A stretch of DNA of 64,000 nucleotides from Lachnospiraceae bacterium (GCA_015057665.1 SVDY01000001.1:124001-188000), one strand, 5' to 3'. Shown: positions 48,548 to 57,183, counted from the first letter of the stretch. Numbers and translations are program-made. Notes: generated by a model from the letters alone, not told the origin.

Positions 48548-48892
48548 ATGGACAATAATTATTTAATCGCTATCGGCAAAAGATTATCCCAAATTCGCAA
48601 ATCACAAAAAATGACACAGGAAGTTCTTTCCGAGAAATTAAACATCTCTGCCAAACATGTATCTCATGTTGAAAGGGGTATTTCCTCATATTCATTAAAA
48701 AATCTCATAGACTTTTGTGAAATTTTTAATTGCAGTTTAGATTATATCCTTTTAGGAAAACCAAACCAAAATGTGCTCAACAAACTTCCATCAGAAATTA
48801 TTGAATTACTATATACAGGAAGTGCTAAAGAACTTGAACAGTTAAATCGATATTTACAATTTTATATCGAGCTATCAAAAAAGCAGGATTGA
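48548..48892 (+). CDS. XRE-family transcriptional regulator
   Basis: 114 residues. N-terminal helix-turn-helix (IRKSQKMTQEVLSEKLNIS, then HVSHVERG) and a short C-terminal helix for dimerisation. Likely represses itself and the divergent zinc-ribbon gene through the CAAACCT sites. TTAGGAGG before the ATG. The terminator overlaps the stop. Confidence 0.85.
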   Translation: MDNNYLIAIGKRLSQIRKSQKMTQEVLSEKLNISAKHVSHVERGISSYSLKNLIDFCEIFNCSLDYILLGKPNQNVLNKLPSEIIELLYTGSAKELEQLNRYLQFYIELSKKQD

Positions 48893-48919
48893 TTTCTTTA
48901 ATTAAATCATCCTGCTTTT
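48879..48919. terminator. Terminator between XRE gene and PD-(D/E)XK gene
   Basis: AAAAGCAGGAT...ATCCTGCTTTT long stem with an eight-base loop, T run on both sides. Confidence 0.8.
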
Positions 48920-48929
48920 TAATATTGTT

Positions 48930-49889
48930 TTAAAAGGCTTTGGAAAGAACTTTCTTTTCCATATCGAACTGGCAATAATAGATAGGCATCTTATATACAT
49001 TGCGTAATTCTATCAAATAATTCTCATCTGCTTTTTCTAATTTATTTACAGTAACAATAATTAATTTGTCAGCTTTTTCCTTTCCTGAATAATGATTGTA
49101 TTCTAACAACTGGCCTATGGCTTCTCTAATAGCCATTTTGACAGTTTTTGCCGTCTTAAGTTCAAAGAAAATCTTCTGCCCTTGCTGATTCATGCACTGA
49201 ATATCAATATAATTTTCTTCCGTTTTAATATTCTTATATCCATTTACCATCAGATACTTTACCATTTCATTTGACAATTCATTATGCTGAAACTTCATGA
49301 TGTACTCCGATGGTTTAACAACTACACTCCCACTCTTTTTGGCAGTATTGGCAGCTTTTTCATATTCTTTATAACCTGGTAGTGTCTTAACATATTTCTC
49401 ATTGATTTCTTTATCTGCAAGAGGAATGCCCGCTTCTGGATGAGCAAGCAGATATTCGTCAATCCATACTTTTTCATTTACGATAAAATCCTGCAATGTC
49501 TGAAGATAATTTTCTTCTTTATTATAGAAATACCTCCATTTATTTACCTTCGCTTCATCAAAATGCTTATCTGTTTTACTTTCGATTACCTCTATGATTT
49601 GTTTCATGTACGGTACTAAATTATCATTATCCCTACAGGAAAGATCTATATAAGAACTACCATCTGCATAACATCCCCAGCTAATATTGTAAATTATTTC
49701 TTTACTGTCGCTACTATTCCAGAATGAAAGTACTAAATAATTTTCATTGCCTCTAAAATACATGCCTTTGTTTAGTCTATTCTTATTATTTATTTTTCTT
49801 GGTACAAAATAAAAATCTTTGTGATTTGCCTGCCAACGTAGCAAGAAATCCAAACAATTGTTGTGAATTTCAAATATATTATTCTTCAT
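48930..49889 (-). CDS. Protein with C-terminal PD-(D/E)XK nuclease-like domain
   Basis: 319 residues. The C-terminal third has YIDIQ (Asp229), FFELKT (Glu243-x-Lys245) and AIGQLLEY (Gln260-x3-Tyr264), the order D, E-x-K, Q-x3-Y of restriction-type nucleases. The first half has no recognised motif and may bind a target. A GGAG site precedes the ATG. It could be a stand-alone restriction or repair enzyme carried by the island. Confidence 0.65.
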   Translation of the reverse strand: MKNNIFEIHNNCLDFLLRWQANHKDFYFVPRKINNKNRLNKGMYFRGNENYLVLSFWNSSDSKEIIYNISWGCYADGSSYIDLSCRDNDNLVPYMKQIIEVIESKTDKHFDEAKVNKWRYFYNKEENYLQTLQDFIVNEKVWIDEYLLAHPEAGIPLADKEINEKYVKTLPGYKEYEKAANTAKKSGSVVVKPSEYIMKFQHNELSNEMVKYLMVNGYKNIKTEENYIDIQCMNQQGQKIFFELKTAKTVKMAIREAIGQLLEYNHYSGKEKADKLIIVTVNKLEKADENYLIELRNVYKMPIYYCQFDMEKKVLSKAF

Positions 49890-50016
49890 CGTACATTACT
49901 CCATAATCAAATTAAAATATCCTGTCCATATTTGCAGAATCTATATAAAATGCAACTCTATGGATATTGTTATTGTACCATTTACCCATTGCTTACTCAA
50001 GTTCTATCATAACCTC

Positions 50017-50075
50017 TACCTTTAGGGAAACTCCTATATTAAATCGTTTCAGGCTCCCTAAAGGTATTTTTTTAT
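50017..50075 (+). other. Long inverted repeat with plus-strand U tract
   Basis: TACCTTTAGGGA (50,017-50,028) and TCCCTAAAGGTA (50,055-50,066), a 12-bp perfect stem, followed on the plus strand by TTTTTTT. It has the form of a plus-strand terminator, yet both neighbouring genes are on the minus strand. Confidence 0.5.
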
Positions 50076-50106
50076 TTTAGGCAAATATATCAAAACAGGA
50101 CGACCT

Positions 50107-50715
50107 TTAGCGTGATTCTTGCTGCTTAACAAGCCGGTAAAAACTTGAACTGGATATACCCAGTTCCGAGATTGCATATTTTGCTGTTATCTCATTCCTT
50201 TTCCATCGCATATATACATCCTGAAATTTATCAGGTACTTGAAGCTTCGGTCTTCCAAGATGCTTACCTTTCGCTTTTGCTGCCTCAATTCCTTCTCGCT
50301 GGCGTCTTCTAATTGTAAGCCTCTCTTGTTCCGCAATGCTTGATAAAATTTCTATCATCAGGTTATTGATAAGTTCAAGCAGCCATTCCTGTCCATCAGG
50401 TACTTCAACAAGCGATGTAGGTAGATCTAAAATCTTAAGTCGCACATTATTATCACCGAACCACTGCAGTTCTTTTTTGATATCATCCTTATTTCTGCTC
50501 AGTCTGTCTAATGAAGTGATTATCAAGGTATCTCTTGAACGTAAGCCCAATGCCCCTTTTAGTGCTGAATATGCGGGTCTGTTTAGATCTTTTCCACTGA
50601 CCTTATCCATTAAGATGTTTTCTATAGGGACATACTTTTTTAATTGTTCTATCTGTCGGTCCAAATGTTGTTCTTTACTGCTTACTCTTGCATATCCGAA
50701 AACTCTACCTTCCAT
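50107..50715 (-). CDS. Small serine recombinase (resolvase/invertase type)
   Basis: 202 residues. YARVSSKEQ with the catalytic Ser, ITSLDRLSRN, ERLTIRRRQREGIEAAKAKG and a C-terminal Hin-type helix-turn-helix (AKYAISELGISSSSFYRLV). Could resolve dimers of the excised circle or invert a segment. The ribosome site is weak, so expression may be low. Downstream of a terminator, so its own promoter is expected. Confidence 0.9.
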   Translation of the reverse strand: MEGRVFGYARVSSKEQHLDRQIEQLKKYVPIENILMDKVSGKDLNRPAYSALKGALGLRSRDTLIITSLDRLSRNKDDIKKELQWFGDNNVRLKILDLPTSLVEVPDGQEWLLELINNLMIEILSSIAEQERLTIRRRQREGIEAAKAKGKHLGRPKLQVPDKFQDVYMRWKRNEITAKYAISELGISSSSFYRLVKQQESR

Positions 50716-50790
50716 TTTTTACTTTTAGAAGCTTTTTTACATCATCTGCAAATAACATGCTTCTTAAATCTCCTTTCTGCAAAAAAGAAA

Positions 50791-50816
50791 GCCTGTAGAC
50801 GGACAAATCTACAGGC
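50791..50816 (-). terminator. Terminator of the RecT/DUF5688 operon
   Basis: GCCTGTAGA / TCTACAGGC with TTTCTTTTTTG following on the minus strand. Confidence 0.75.
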
Positions 50817-50822
50817 AGTCTA

Positions 50823-51716
50823 TTATTCTGCAATCACTACTTCTCCTTTATCTGCTTCATATTTGTAGAGATTATCACTCAGTTTATCCTCAATACTTAC
50901 AACTTCACGGTTCGCAGTTCTAATGACAGACTTTAATCCCTCAACATCAGTTTCATCGGTACCATAATCGCATAAAAGCAAGACTTCATGAAGACTGCTA
51001 GGCGCTATGAACACATCGACCCCACCGTTTTTATCAGAAAATTCTTTAAGTAAGTCATTCCTTAGCATAGCAACACTCCCGTTCAGTGTCTCTTTATTTG
51101 TAAAGACATGGAAGTCATACATTCCTTCATCCATTTCCATTCCTAACATTTCAGAAAGACTTATGCATTTAAAATGTTCCTGTCTCAAATTGTGATAGGC
51201 AGCATTGAAGACATCTTGCTTCGTCACATTCCAGATATTAAGGCAGCTATCGTCTACTCGCATAGACGTTACTCCGTCCTCTGTCTGTGCAACGACCAAA
51301 CGAGGAACCACTGCCAGATCTAAAAATCTTTCGTATAAGCATGTATTTAAAATTTCGCTGTTATTTTTGAAATTAATAAGCTGCAGGCGGATGTCTTTCT
51401 TTCTCTCTTCCCAGGTTCCGAAAATGTTATGTGGCATAAAATCATCCCTGTTCCGTGTCTTCATGATTTCTACGATTTCCTGTAATATTTCCTCAACAGA
51501 CATCCCAAGATAATTATACTTCGTGTAATATCGCTCGAGATAAATCGTAGGCGAGATCATGTCACCACCGTCTTCGTTCTTTTCCCAGACAAATAAACCG
51601 TCCAGTTTTACCCCGTTTGTTTTTAACACCTGGCGCAGCTCCACCGTAACGTCCTGTCCCGCATATTCTTCTTTTAATAACTTCAAAACTTCTTCTTTAA
51701 ACTGTTCATATGTCAT
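50823..51716 (-). CDS. DUF5688 family protein
   Basis: 297 residues, beginning MTYEQFKEEVLKLLKEEY, with NGVKLDGLFVWE and ISPTIYLERYY. Such proteins are common on clostridial conjugative elements; the function is not known. AAGGAG overlaps the recT stop, so the gene is coupled to recT. Confidence 0.75.
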   Translation of the reverse strand: MTYEQFKEEVLKLLKEEYAGQDVTVELRQVLKTNGVKLDGLFVWEKNEDGGDMISPTIYLERYYTKYNYLGMSVEEILQEIVEIMKTRNRDDFMPHNIFGTWEERKKDIRLQLINFKNNSEILNTCLYERFLDLAVVPRLVVAQTEDGVTSMRVDDSCLNIWNVTKQDVFNAAYHNLRQEHFKCISLSEMLGMEMDEGMYDFHVFTNKETLNGSVAMLRNDLLKEFSDKNGGVDVFIAPSSLHEVLLLCDYGTDETDVEGLKSVIRTANREVVSIEDKLSDNLYKYEADKGEVVIAE

Positions 51717-51728
51717 ATTTCTTCTCCT

Positions 51729-52538
51729 TTATGCTGCTTCTGTATAACTCATTTCATTTACAACTTCATTCATATTAACGGAAATCTTCGTCTTAATCGT
51801 TTCATCAGTCGCTAACGCCCTTTGGAATTCTGTCTTAATCGGGGCATAACGAAGAGCTTGCTTGATCACGGTCTTGCATGCCATGGACTCATAATTTGAC
51901 TTCCACGGGGAATAGCTACTTCCACTTGCTTTCGAATAGGTCGCTGCATATAGATCCATTTCCGCTTTACTCATGACAGAAAATCCGAATCCGCCATTTA
52001 CGGTCTTGAAAAGACCGTAGAAAAATACTGGCTCTCCTCTGTCTGTTGCTGCCGGTCTGTGTACCAGTTTAGGATTCAATCCATACTCATAAAAGAATTC
52101 GTCCTCCGAATACACGGTATGCGCCTGTATCGTCTGCATCTGTCCGTTTCGATAGGCAAGATCAATCAGCCCTTTGTACCCCAATACGAACTGGCATTCG
52201 AATACCCCTTTGTTTTTGTACGGAATTAGAAAACACTGATTCAGCGGACTGTTCACCTCCATTCCCAACTGAGCAGCATTGAGCAATGCACCAATGAATG
52301 ACATAGGTGTGCACTGCTGTAACTGCGGATTATTATTCAAAGCGGAAAGTGCGATTCTTGTAAACCGCTCCGGTGTCAGAACATTAGGAAGTGCTTTCTT
52401 CAGTTCCGGACCAAGAGCTTTAACTATATCCGGAATGGACATATCTTTATTCAATCTTACAGGAGCATCTGTCGCTGTTCCTTCCCGTGTGCCAGATGCC
52501 TGCATTGCCAGTTCTTGTTTCAGATTCATATCCTGCAT
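51729..52538 (-). CDS. recT: RecT-family single-strand annealing protein
   Basis: 269 residues. CTPMSFIGALLNAAQLGMEV and NQCFLIPYKNKGVFECQF are the RecT signature; AMACKTVIK-like residues (SMACKTVIKQALRYAP) follow. Pairs complementary strands after end resection by the YqaJ nuclease upstream. GGGAGG before the ATG. Confidence 0.93.
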   Translation of the reverse strand: MQDMNLKQELAMQASGTREGTATDAPVRLNKDMSIPDIVKALGPELKKALPNVLTPERFTRIALSALNNNPQLQQCTPMSFIGALLNAAQLGMEVNSPLNQCFLIPYKNKGVFECQFVLGYKGLIDLAYRNGQMQTIQAHTVYSEDEFFYEYGLNPKLVHRPAATDRGEPVFFYGLFKTVNGGFGFSVMSKAEMDLYAATYSKASGSSYSPWKSNYESMACKTVIKQALRYAPIKTEFQRALATDETIKTKISVNMNEVVNEMSYTEAA

Positions 52539-52563
52539 TTATTATACCTCCCAAATAAATTAA

Positions 52564-52582
52564 ACCGGCAACAGATGCTGCC
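52564..52582 (-). terminator. Hairpin between yqaJ and recT genes
   Basis: CCGGCA / TGCCGG stem with a TTTAATTT run on the minus strand; may trim transcription between the nuclease and recT. Confidence 0.45.
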
Positions 52583-52598
52583 GGCTCCACTATAATTT

Positions 52599-53555
52599 TT
52601 ATGCTGCATTTATATTTACCTTTACTTTCTTTACTGTAAAACGTTTCCCCTGCACTTCCTTTAAATATTTCTCATATATCTCAGGTTCTTCTTCTTTCAG
52701 TTTACCTGTATCGATACGTTGAGAAACCGTACTGATCCAAGAAATATTATAAGGACCAGCCGTGCCATAGACCGAATCAGCCTGTCCCAACTGGAGCTGT
52801 ATTTTTTGCTCAATAACGGCCTTCTCCTTCTCAAGTTTATCTATAAGCTCCCTGATTTCATCTCTACGTTTTAAATCACTTTCGACACCGAATAACTGGA
52901 CTTTATTTTCCTTTTTGCAATTAAAATACTGACTCTTAAGCATCTCGGAATAATTTTCGCTGCCGTCCGGTTCAGGTACATTTCCACCCAATACATTATG
53001 CTCCCAGAATCGTTCTTCTATCGTTATCAGATGATCGATCAGCTCCTGATCCCGTTCTATTTTTCGGATCACAAAGCCTGTCCCAAAGATCAGTGCTGCA
53101 ATATACCAGCAGTCATAATCCGAAACTGCCAAATAATGCAATGTCTGTAATATATAGTGAGTTGGCGTCCTTCCATCTTTCCATTTATCGGCGGAGAATG
53201 GTGATACTGTCTTACATTCTACTCCCGCTTTCTGTCCGACTATCAGACGGTCAAAATCCGCAAGCAATACAGGGTGTTCCTCATTATAGTAGATAGCGTT
53301 TGCACGTCTCAATTTGAAACCAGTTTCTTCTTCAAATCGTTTCGCGACATACTCCTCCAGATCACGCCCCTGTCTCATGGCTTCGTTATCCTCTTCTTTA
53401 ATAGCATCTGTGGTCTTATCTAGAAAGACATCATATGCACTGCGGTAAGGATTCATGTTGACAATACAACTGCAGTCTGTTCCCGTCAGACCTGTTTTAC
53501 GTTTTCGTAACCAATCCTGTTTCGATGTGCCGACCGTACTCATCAATCTTTTCAT
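52599..53555 (-). CDS. YqaJ-type viral recombinase exonuclease
   Basis: 318 residues. KTGLTGTDCSCIVNMNPYRS and the active site LLADFDRLIVG...GVECKT (Asp, Glu-x-Lys) mark the lambda-exonuclease-like YqaJ family. Supplies 3' tails for RecT. The ATG overlaps the previous stop (ATGA). Confidence 0.9.
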   Translation of the reverse strand: MKRLMSTVGTSKQDWLRKRKTGLTGTDCSCIVNMNPYRSAYDVFLDKTTDAIKEEDNEAMRQGRDLEEYVAKRFEEETGFKLRRANAIYYNEEHPVLLADFDRLIVGQKAGVECKTVSPFSADKWKDGRTPTHYILQTLHYLAVSDYDCWYIAALIFGTGFVIRKIERDQELIDHLITIEERFWEHNVLGGNVPEPDGSENYSEMLKSQYFNCKKENKVQLFGVESDLKRRDEIRELIDKLEKEKAVIEQKIQLQLGQADSVYGTAGPYNISWISTVSQRIDTGKLKEEEPEIYEKYLKEVQGKRFTVKKVKVNINAA

Positions 53556-53884
53556 GCCGCCTTTACCTCCTTCTGTCTGATAACCTCCCGTATAGTCCGC
53601 TTCAAAAAGTCGCTCAGTTCAGCATATTGGGAATCCTCAACTTTTAACCAGTATTCATAAAAACAAGCCAGAAGATCCGGATAGAACAGCAGGTCCTTCA
53701 TCACCTCTGCCTCCAGCTTCTGGCTCATTTCAATCAGCATCTCATATATATTTATTACCGTATCGATCTTGTAAGCGCTCCCGAAGATTTCTTCCTTCGA
53801 ACTTTTTAACTGTTCTTCCTTGAACTGTACACACTCTCTGTATAACTTGCAACAGAACAGCGCCTGTATCTCTTCACTATTCAT
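53552..53884 (-). CDS. DUF3848-like small helical protein
   Basis: 110 residues, all helix, with LLACFYEYWLKVEDSQYAEL similar to DUF3848 proteins of clostridial elements. Function unknown. Overlaps both neighbours by four bases, so it belongs to the JAB-YqaJ-RecT operon. Confidence 0.55.
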   Translation of the reverse strand: MNSEEIQALFCCKLYRECVQFKEEQLKSSKEEIFGSAYKIDTVINIYEMLIEMSQKLEAEVMKDLLFYPDLLACFYEYWLKVEDSQYAELSDFLKRTIREVIRQKEVKAA

Positions 53885-54336
53885 TGACAGATTCCTCCCT
53901 CTTTCATCAACTCTCCCAGTACACTATGATACCCTTCATTGTTAACTATCAAATGGTCATCCATCCTGATTCCCAACAGTTCCCCTGCTTTATATAACAT
54001 TTTAGTCACCTTTCTATCTGCTAGACTCGATCTAATTGGACCTAAGCTGGTGTGATTATGCCATACGAAAAAGGATGTACAATTAGCAAGCAGCAGCGAT
54101 TTGAAGATATTGCGTATATCAACAGGACACTCATTTATTCCACCCTGAGCGACAAGCTCAAGGAACACAGGAGCATGACTACTGTCCACGCCCATAAGAT
54201 ATACTTTTTCCCTGTCTGGGTTCCTGTCCACCATCTTTGCAAGTTCATAAACATCTTTTGTACACCTAAGTTCTTTTTCATAAAACAATTCCCCGTCCCT
54301 TACAGCCTCTAAATGTATCAGTTGTATCCTTTCCAT
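53881..54336 (-). CDS. RadC-like JAB domain protein
   Basis: 151 residues. FVWHNHTSLGP and SSLAD give the His93-x-His95...Asp107 zinc site of RadC/JAMM domains, followed by DDHLIV. Stand-alone RadC domains are frequent on mobile elements; activity unproven. The His-to-Asp spacing is one residue longer than I recall for RadC. AAGGAG before the ATG. Confidence 0.82.
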   Translation of the reverse strand: MERIQLIHLEAVRDGELFYEKELRCTKDVYELAKMVDRNPDREKVYLMGVDSSHAPVFLELVAQGGINECPVDIRNIFKSLLLANCTSFFVWHNHTSLGPIRSSLADRKVTKMLYKAGELLGIRMDDHLIVNNEGYHSVLGELMKEGGICQ

Positions 54337-54345
54337 AACTTCTCC

Positions 54346-55269
54346 TTATGCTGCCTTGATCATTTCATATGCTTTATCCAACAATGGATTTCCGTCAATC
54401 GCCTTGATAAATAATGATTCTTTGTAGTTCTCTGTCCTGCGGAGAGGCTCACTGTGAAAAGCATGATCAGAAATTGCGTTGTAAAGGCGGTATGCGGTAT
54501 TGTTCATCCCGACAAGATCAGGTGCATATCTGTATCGGTACTTTATATCATTACGGAGCTTCGTTGTATTATTTCTCTGCACCTGAGACATGTCGTCTGT
54601 AATTGGCATTAATTCATCAATGATGGACATAGCCTCTTCCTCCGGAATAATTTTTTTATTAAACCACTCAATTTCTTTCCCGAGACTTTCCATGTAAGCA
54701 TCGGCATGTAACAGAACTTCCTTTGCTGCCTCCAGTTTTTCATTCACACTTGCAGAATGAGTAAGTGCCCAGGTACGCTGTGCTTTCTTTAAAGCCAGAC
54801 TAATGGTATTAGCACAGAGCACACGCACAGGAACGACAGAAATACGAAGTGATGAGGATCCATCAAAACTGTTTGTAATGAGCAGATATCCTACATGCCT
54901 TTCACCGTTGATAATATAGTTGGACAGCTTCATAGACACCCAAGTACGCTTTCCTGCCTGCAATACTCCCGCACAATCAAATCGTGCGCCCTGTTTAAAC
55001 AGTTCGTCTAAAAATGCATACGCCTCAGAATGCTGTACCAGATTATATTTTGTTGAAACTACTCCAAGCACCGTATTATCGTCATCTTTAATATTTGCTT
55101 TGTACCCGGGAACACGGATACCTTCTCCTGCATAAACATCCTCCTGTCTGACATTCCAGTCCAGTCCGGCTAATTCCATCACTTCTTCCCATGAATTGGC
55201 CTGCATTACCGGTGTCCCGATTCCGTCCCATGGACGTACTCTTTTCTCAAAAATGTTATTGTTGTTCAT
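54346..55269 (-). CDS. DUF932 phage/plasmid-like protein
   Basis: 307 residues, matching the phage/plasmid protein family with DUF932 (TWVSMKL, RVLCANTISLAL, NTAYRLYNAISD). Common next to RadC-like and recombination genes on plasmids; role unknown. GGGAGG before the ATG. First large gene of the recombination operon. Confidence 0.85.
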   Translation of the reverse strand: MNNNNIFEKRVRPWDGIGTPVMQANSWEEVMELAGLDWNVRQEDVYAGEGIRVPGYKANIKDDDNTVLGVVSTKYNLVQHSEAYAFLDELFKQGARFDCAGVLQAGKRTWVSMKLSNYIINGERHVGYLLITNSFDGSSSLRISVVPVRVLCANTISLALKKAQRTWALTHSASVNEKLEAAKEVLLHADAYMESLGKEIEWFNKKIIPEEEAMSIIDELMPITDDMSQVQRNNTTKLRNDIKYRYRYAPDLVGMNNTAYRLYNAISDHAFHSEPLRRTENYKESLFIKAIDGNPLLDKAYEMIKAA

Positions 55270-55284
55270 AATTCTTTTTCCTCC

Positions 55285-55356
55285 CTAATCCTTTTTTGTC
55301 GTTTCACGAATTACTTCCACAGCCAAGTTGATAAGTGCCGAAATTACATCTCCCAT
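55285..55356 (-). CDS. 23-residue peptide upstream of the DUF932 gene
   Basis: MGDVISALINLAVEVIR followed by ETTKKD: one amphipathic or hydrophobic helix with a charged tail. AAAGGAG lies at good distance before the ATG, and its TAG overlaps the DUF932 ribosome site. It may be a leader peptide coupling translation or a small membrane-active peptide. No toxin family is recognised. Confidence 0.45.
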   Translation of the reverse strand: MGDVISALINLAVEVIRETTKKD

Positions 55357-55391
55357 ATCATTCTTCTCCTTTCTTATAAATGGGCATAAAA

Positions 55392-55419
55392 ATACCGCAG
55401 TCATTTCTGACTGCGGTAT
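55392..55419 (-). terminator. Terminator between the 62-residue gene and the DUF932 operon
   Basis: ATACCGCAGTCA / TGACTGCGGTAT, 12-bp stem, 4-base loop, TTTTT on the minus strand. Confidence 0.85.
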
Positions 55420-55467
55420 CTACTTTCATTTATATAGTATACAATTATTTTTTCCTTGTTCTACAAT

Positions 55468-55656
55468 TTATCGCTTATTCTTAGCTCCTGGTTCAAATTC
55501 GTCTCTACACCATCTAACAAAATTTCCTGAATGCAGTAAATATGTTTTGGTTGTATTAGGCTGGATAATACCTTCTTTTTCGAGGCCCTGTACTTCCTGT
55601 TCGTATTGCATAAACAGCTTTTCTATTTCTTTCATAATATTTGCATCTGTCTTCAT
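55468..55656 (-). CDS. Small conserved hypothetical protein of mobile elements
   Basis: 62 residues: a helical start (MKEIEKLFMQYEQEVQGLE), then GIIQPNTTKTYLLHSGNFVRWCRDEF and a basic end. The second part resembles short segments in clostridial element proteins. AAAGGAA before the ATG; ends before a strong terminator and follows the 230-residue regulator, so likely co-transcribed with it. Confidence 0.6.
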   Translation of the reverse strand: MKTDANIMKEIEKLFMQYEQEVQGLEKEGIIQPNTTKTYLLHSGNFVRWCRDEFEPGAKNKR

Positions 55657-55672
55657 GTTTTATTTTCCTTTC

Positions 55673-56362
55673 CTATTTATATTTATCAATTATCGTCAAA
55701 ATCGTTCTCATAGCCATGTCGTAGTCTTCCATTGTTGTTGGATTCCCATTAGAAATAGCTTCATATCGATATGCATATGAAAGTTTACCATCTACAATAC
55801 TGTTAATTGTGTCACCTACATATTCTGCCAATTCATCGAACACATCATGCTCTCCAAGATAGAAATATTCTTTGTTCAATACAAGATCTATACCGGCGAT
55901 TTTATCATCGACTAATAATATAATTTTATCCTCTATATCTTTCTCCCCACTCAAAGAATAAGATATCCAATAGTCATTAAATCCATCTGTTCTTTCAAAT
56001 TCAAACAGAAAATCCATGATTACATCATAAACTCGTTTTAAAGATTCCTTTTGCTGACTGGTTAATCCCATTGTATCCTCCTTTTCATCTACCAACTTAA
56101 GCAGCACTTTCCAATCCTTCATCCGAAATACTTCTCCTATTCTCTTAATCATTTCCAATTCGCTAGGACCATATTTCTTACATCTCCAACCTTTGACAGT
56201 CTCACTGGAAACTCTAATCTGATCTCCGAGATATTCGTCTAATGCTCCTTTTTTCATTTTCTCTTTTTTCCTAAATCCTTCGTAATATCTAAAAAATGAT
56301 TGGTCATCAAATTGATATTTTTGATCATCCACTGTAAAAACTTTGCTTTTCCTTTTATTCAT
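55673..56362 (-). CDS. Helix-turn-helix regulator-like protein
   Basis: 229 residues. The first 95 residues (GALDEYLGDQIRVSSETVKGW, then YGPSELEMIKRIGEVF) look like a DNA-binding helical domain; the rest is an acidic helical effector part. Same general plan as the 315-residue protein at 61,746. The start at 56,362 is favoured over 56,365 by distance to GGAGG. Preceded by a strong promoter with tandem 9-bp repeats. Confidence 0.6.
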   Translation of the reverse strand: MNKRKSKVFTVDDQKYQFDDQSFFRYYEGFRKKEKMKKGALDEYLGDQIRVSSETVKGWRCKKYGPSELEMIKRIGEVFRMKDWKVLLKLVDEKEDTMGLTSQQKESLKRVYDVIMDFLFEFERTDGFNDYWISYSLSGEKDIEDKIILLVDDKIAGIDLVLNKEYFYLGEHDVFDELAEYVGDTINSIVDGKLSYAYRYEAISNGNPTTMEDYDMAMRTILTIIDKYK

Positions 56363-56398
56363 CATTGCCTCCGGCTACTGTCTGTTAACTATGATTTA

Positions 56399-56427
56399 AT
56401 TATATCTTCGCGTTCTTTCAGTTTCAA
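56399..56427 (-). promoter_or_regulatory. Strong sigma-A promoter of the 229-residue regulator
   Basis: TTGAAA, exactly 17 bases, TATAAT on the minus strand. Confidence 0.75.
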
Positions 56428-56458
56428 GGTAGGTCTACTCATCTACCTAATCTACCTA
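56427..56458. repeat. Tandem 9-bp operator repeats upstream of the promoter
   Basis: ATCTACCTA occurs twice in a row (56,441-56,458), preceded by a weaker GTCTACTC copy and an inverted AGGTAG at 56,427. The block touches the -35 box, as expected for an activator or self-regulating HTH protein. Confidence 0.6.
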
Positions 56459-56461
56459 AAT

Positions 56462-56494
56462 AAAAGTGGTCCCCAAATCTGAAGGACCACTTTT
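56462..56494 (-). terminator. Terminator of the zincin-like membrane protein gene
   Basis: AAAAGTGGTCC / GGACCACTTTT stem with an 11-base loop. Confidence 0.8.
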
Positions 56495-56509
56495 ATTCAA
56501 TATTCTTTA

Positions 56510-57127
56510 TTATCTCCAATATGTATGCATGCCATGGTTAAAGATTACCGCACCCTTAGGTACTTGCCTCATAGCATTATAAGCATTAGCAAAATCACCT
56601 GCAGACATAAAAACCATCACCCAAATCATTACCATTATCCACATAGCCCATTCTGGTGCTAAAAAAGGTACTACTTTATACCAAACCAAAAAAGGTATGA
56701 TACCTAAAACAACTGACGGTGCAAGACATTGTATTATATATTGTTTTTTTGTAAGCTCGGCATCACAATATACAAAGTAAGCACTTTTTCTCCGAAGTCT
56801 CCAAATAGTTTTTTCTGCTTCTTTAGGATAGCAAAATGCATGGATATATTCATGCAAACAAACTAACTCTTTTACCATTAATAATGCTACTATCATAACT
56901 AAAATATATCTTCCGTCTGCGTTCAAGTTCCTGTGAAACATTGAACATCTAGGAATAGATATTGCCATCATAGGTATCATTATTGGCAATCCCAAAATAA
57001 AACCTTGCCGCATTACTGCAAAATTAGTATCTCCTTCTTTAAAACGTATAGCTCCTTTGGGCAGCTCTTTACCCTTTAGCAGTTGTTCTTCATCTTCGTA
57101 ATCAAATTTACGTTGTATATTAAACAT
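56510..57127 (-). CDS. DUF3267-type membrane zincin
   Basis: 205 residues with four membrane helices. LHEYIHAF holds HExxH (His92, Glu93, His96) next to a helix end, and GDFANAY gives a possible third ligand. DUF3267 proteins are putative membrane metalloproteases. Substrate unknown; it might process the 23-residue peptide or another membrane protein of the island. GGAG before the ATG. Confidence 0.75.
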   Translation of the reverse strand: MFNIQRKFDYEDEEQLLKGKELPKGAIRFKEGDTNFAVMRQGFILGLPIMIPMMAISIPRCSMFHRNLNADGRYILVMIVALLMVKELVCLHEYIHAFCYPKEAEKTIWRLRRKSAYFVYCDAELTKKQYIIQCLAPSVVLGIIPFLVWYKVVPFLAPEWAMWIMVMIWVMVFMSAGDFANAYNAMRQVPKGAVIFNHGMHTYWR

Positions 57128-57183
57128 TGTTTATATCTCCAAACTCAAGCGGTGCCTATTAATCTCTACATTATCTATTTTAA

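Noticed and set aside
56300-56482. 60-codon plus-strand frame over the 229-residue regulator's promoter
   Set aside because: It covers a consensus minus-strand promoter and operator repeats and has no ribosome site.
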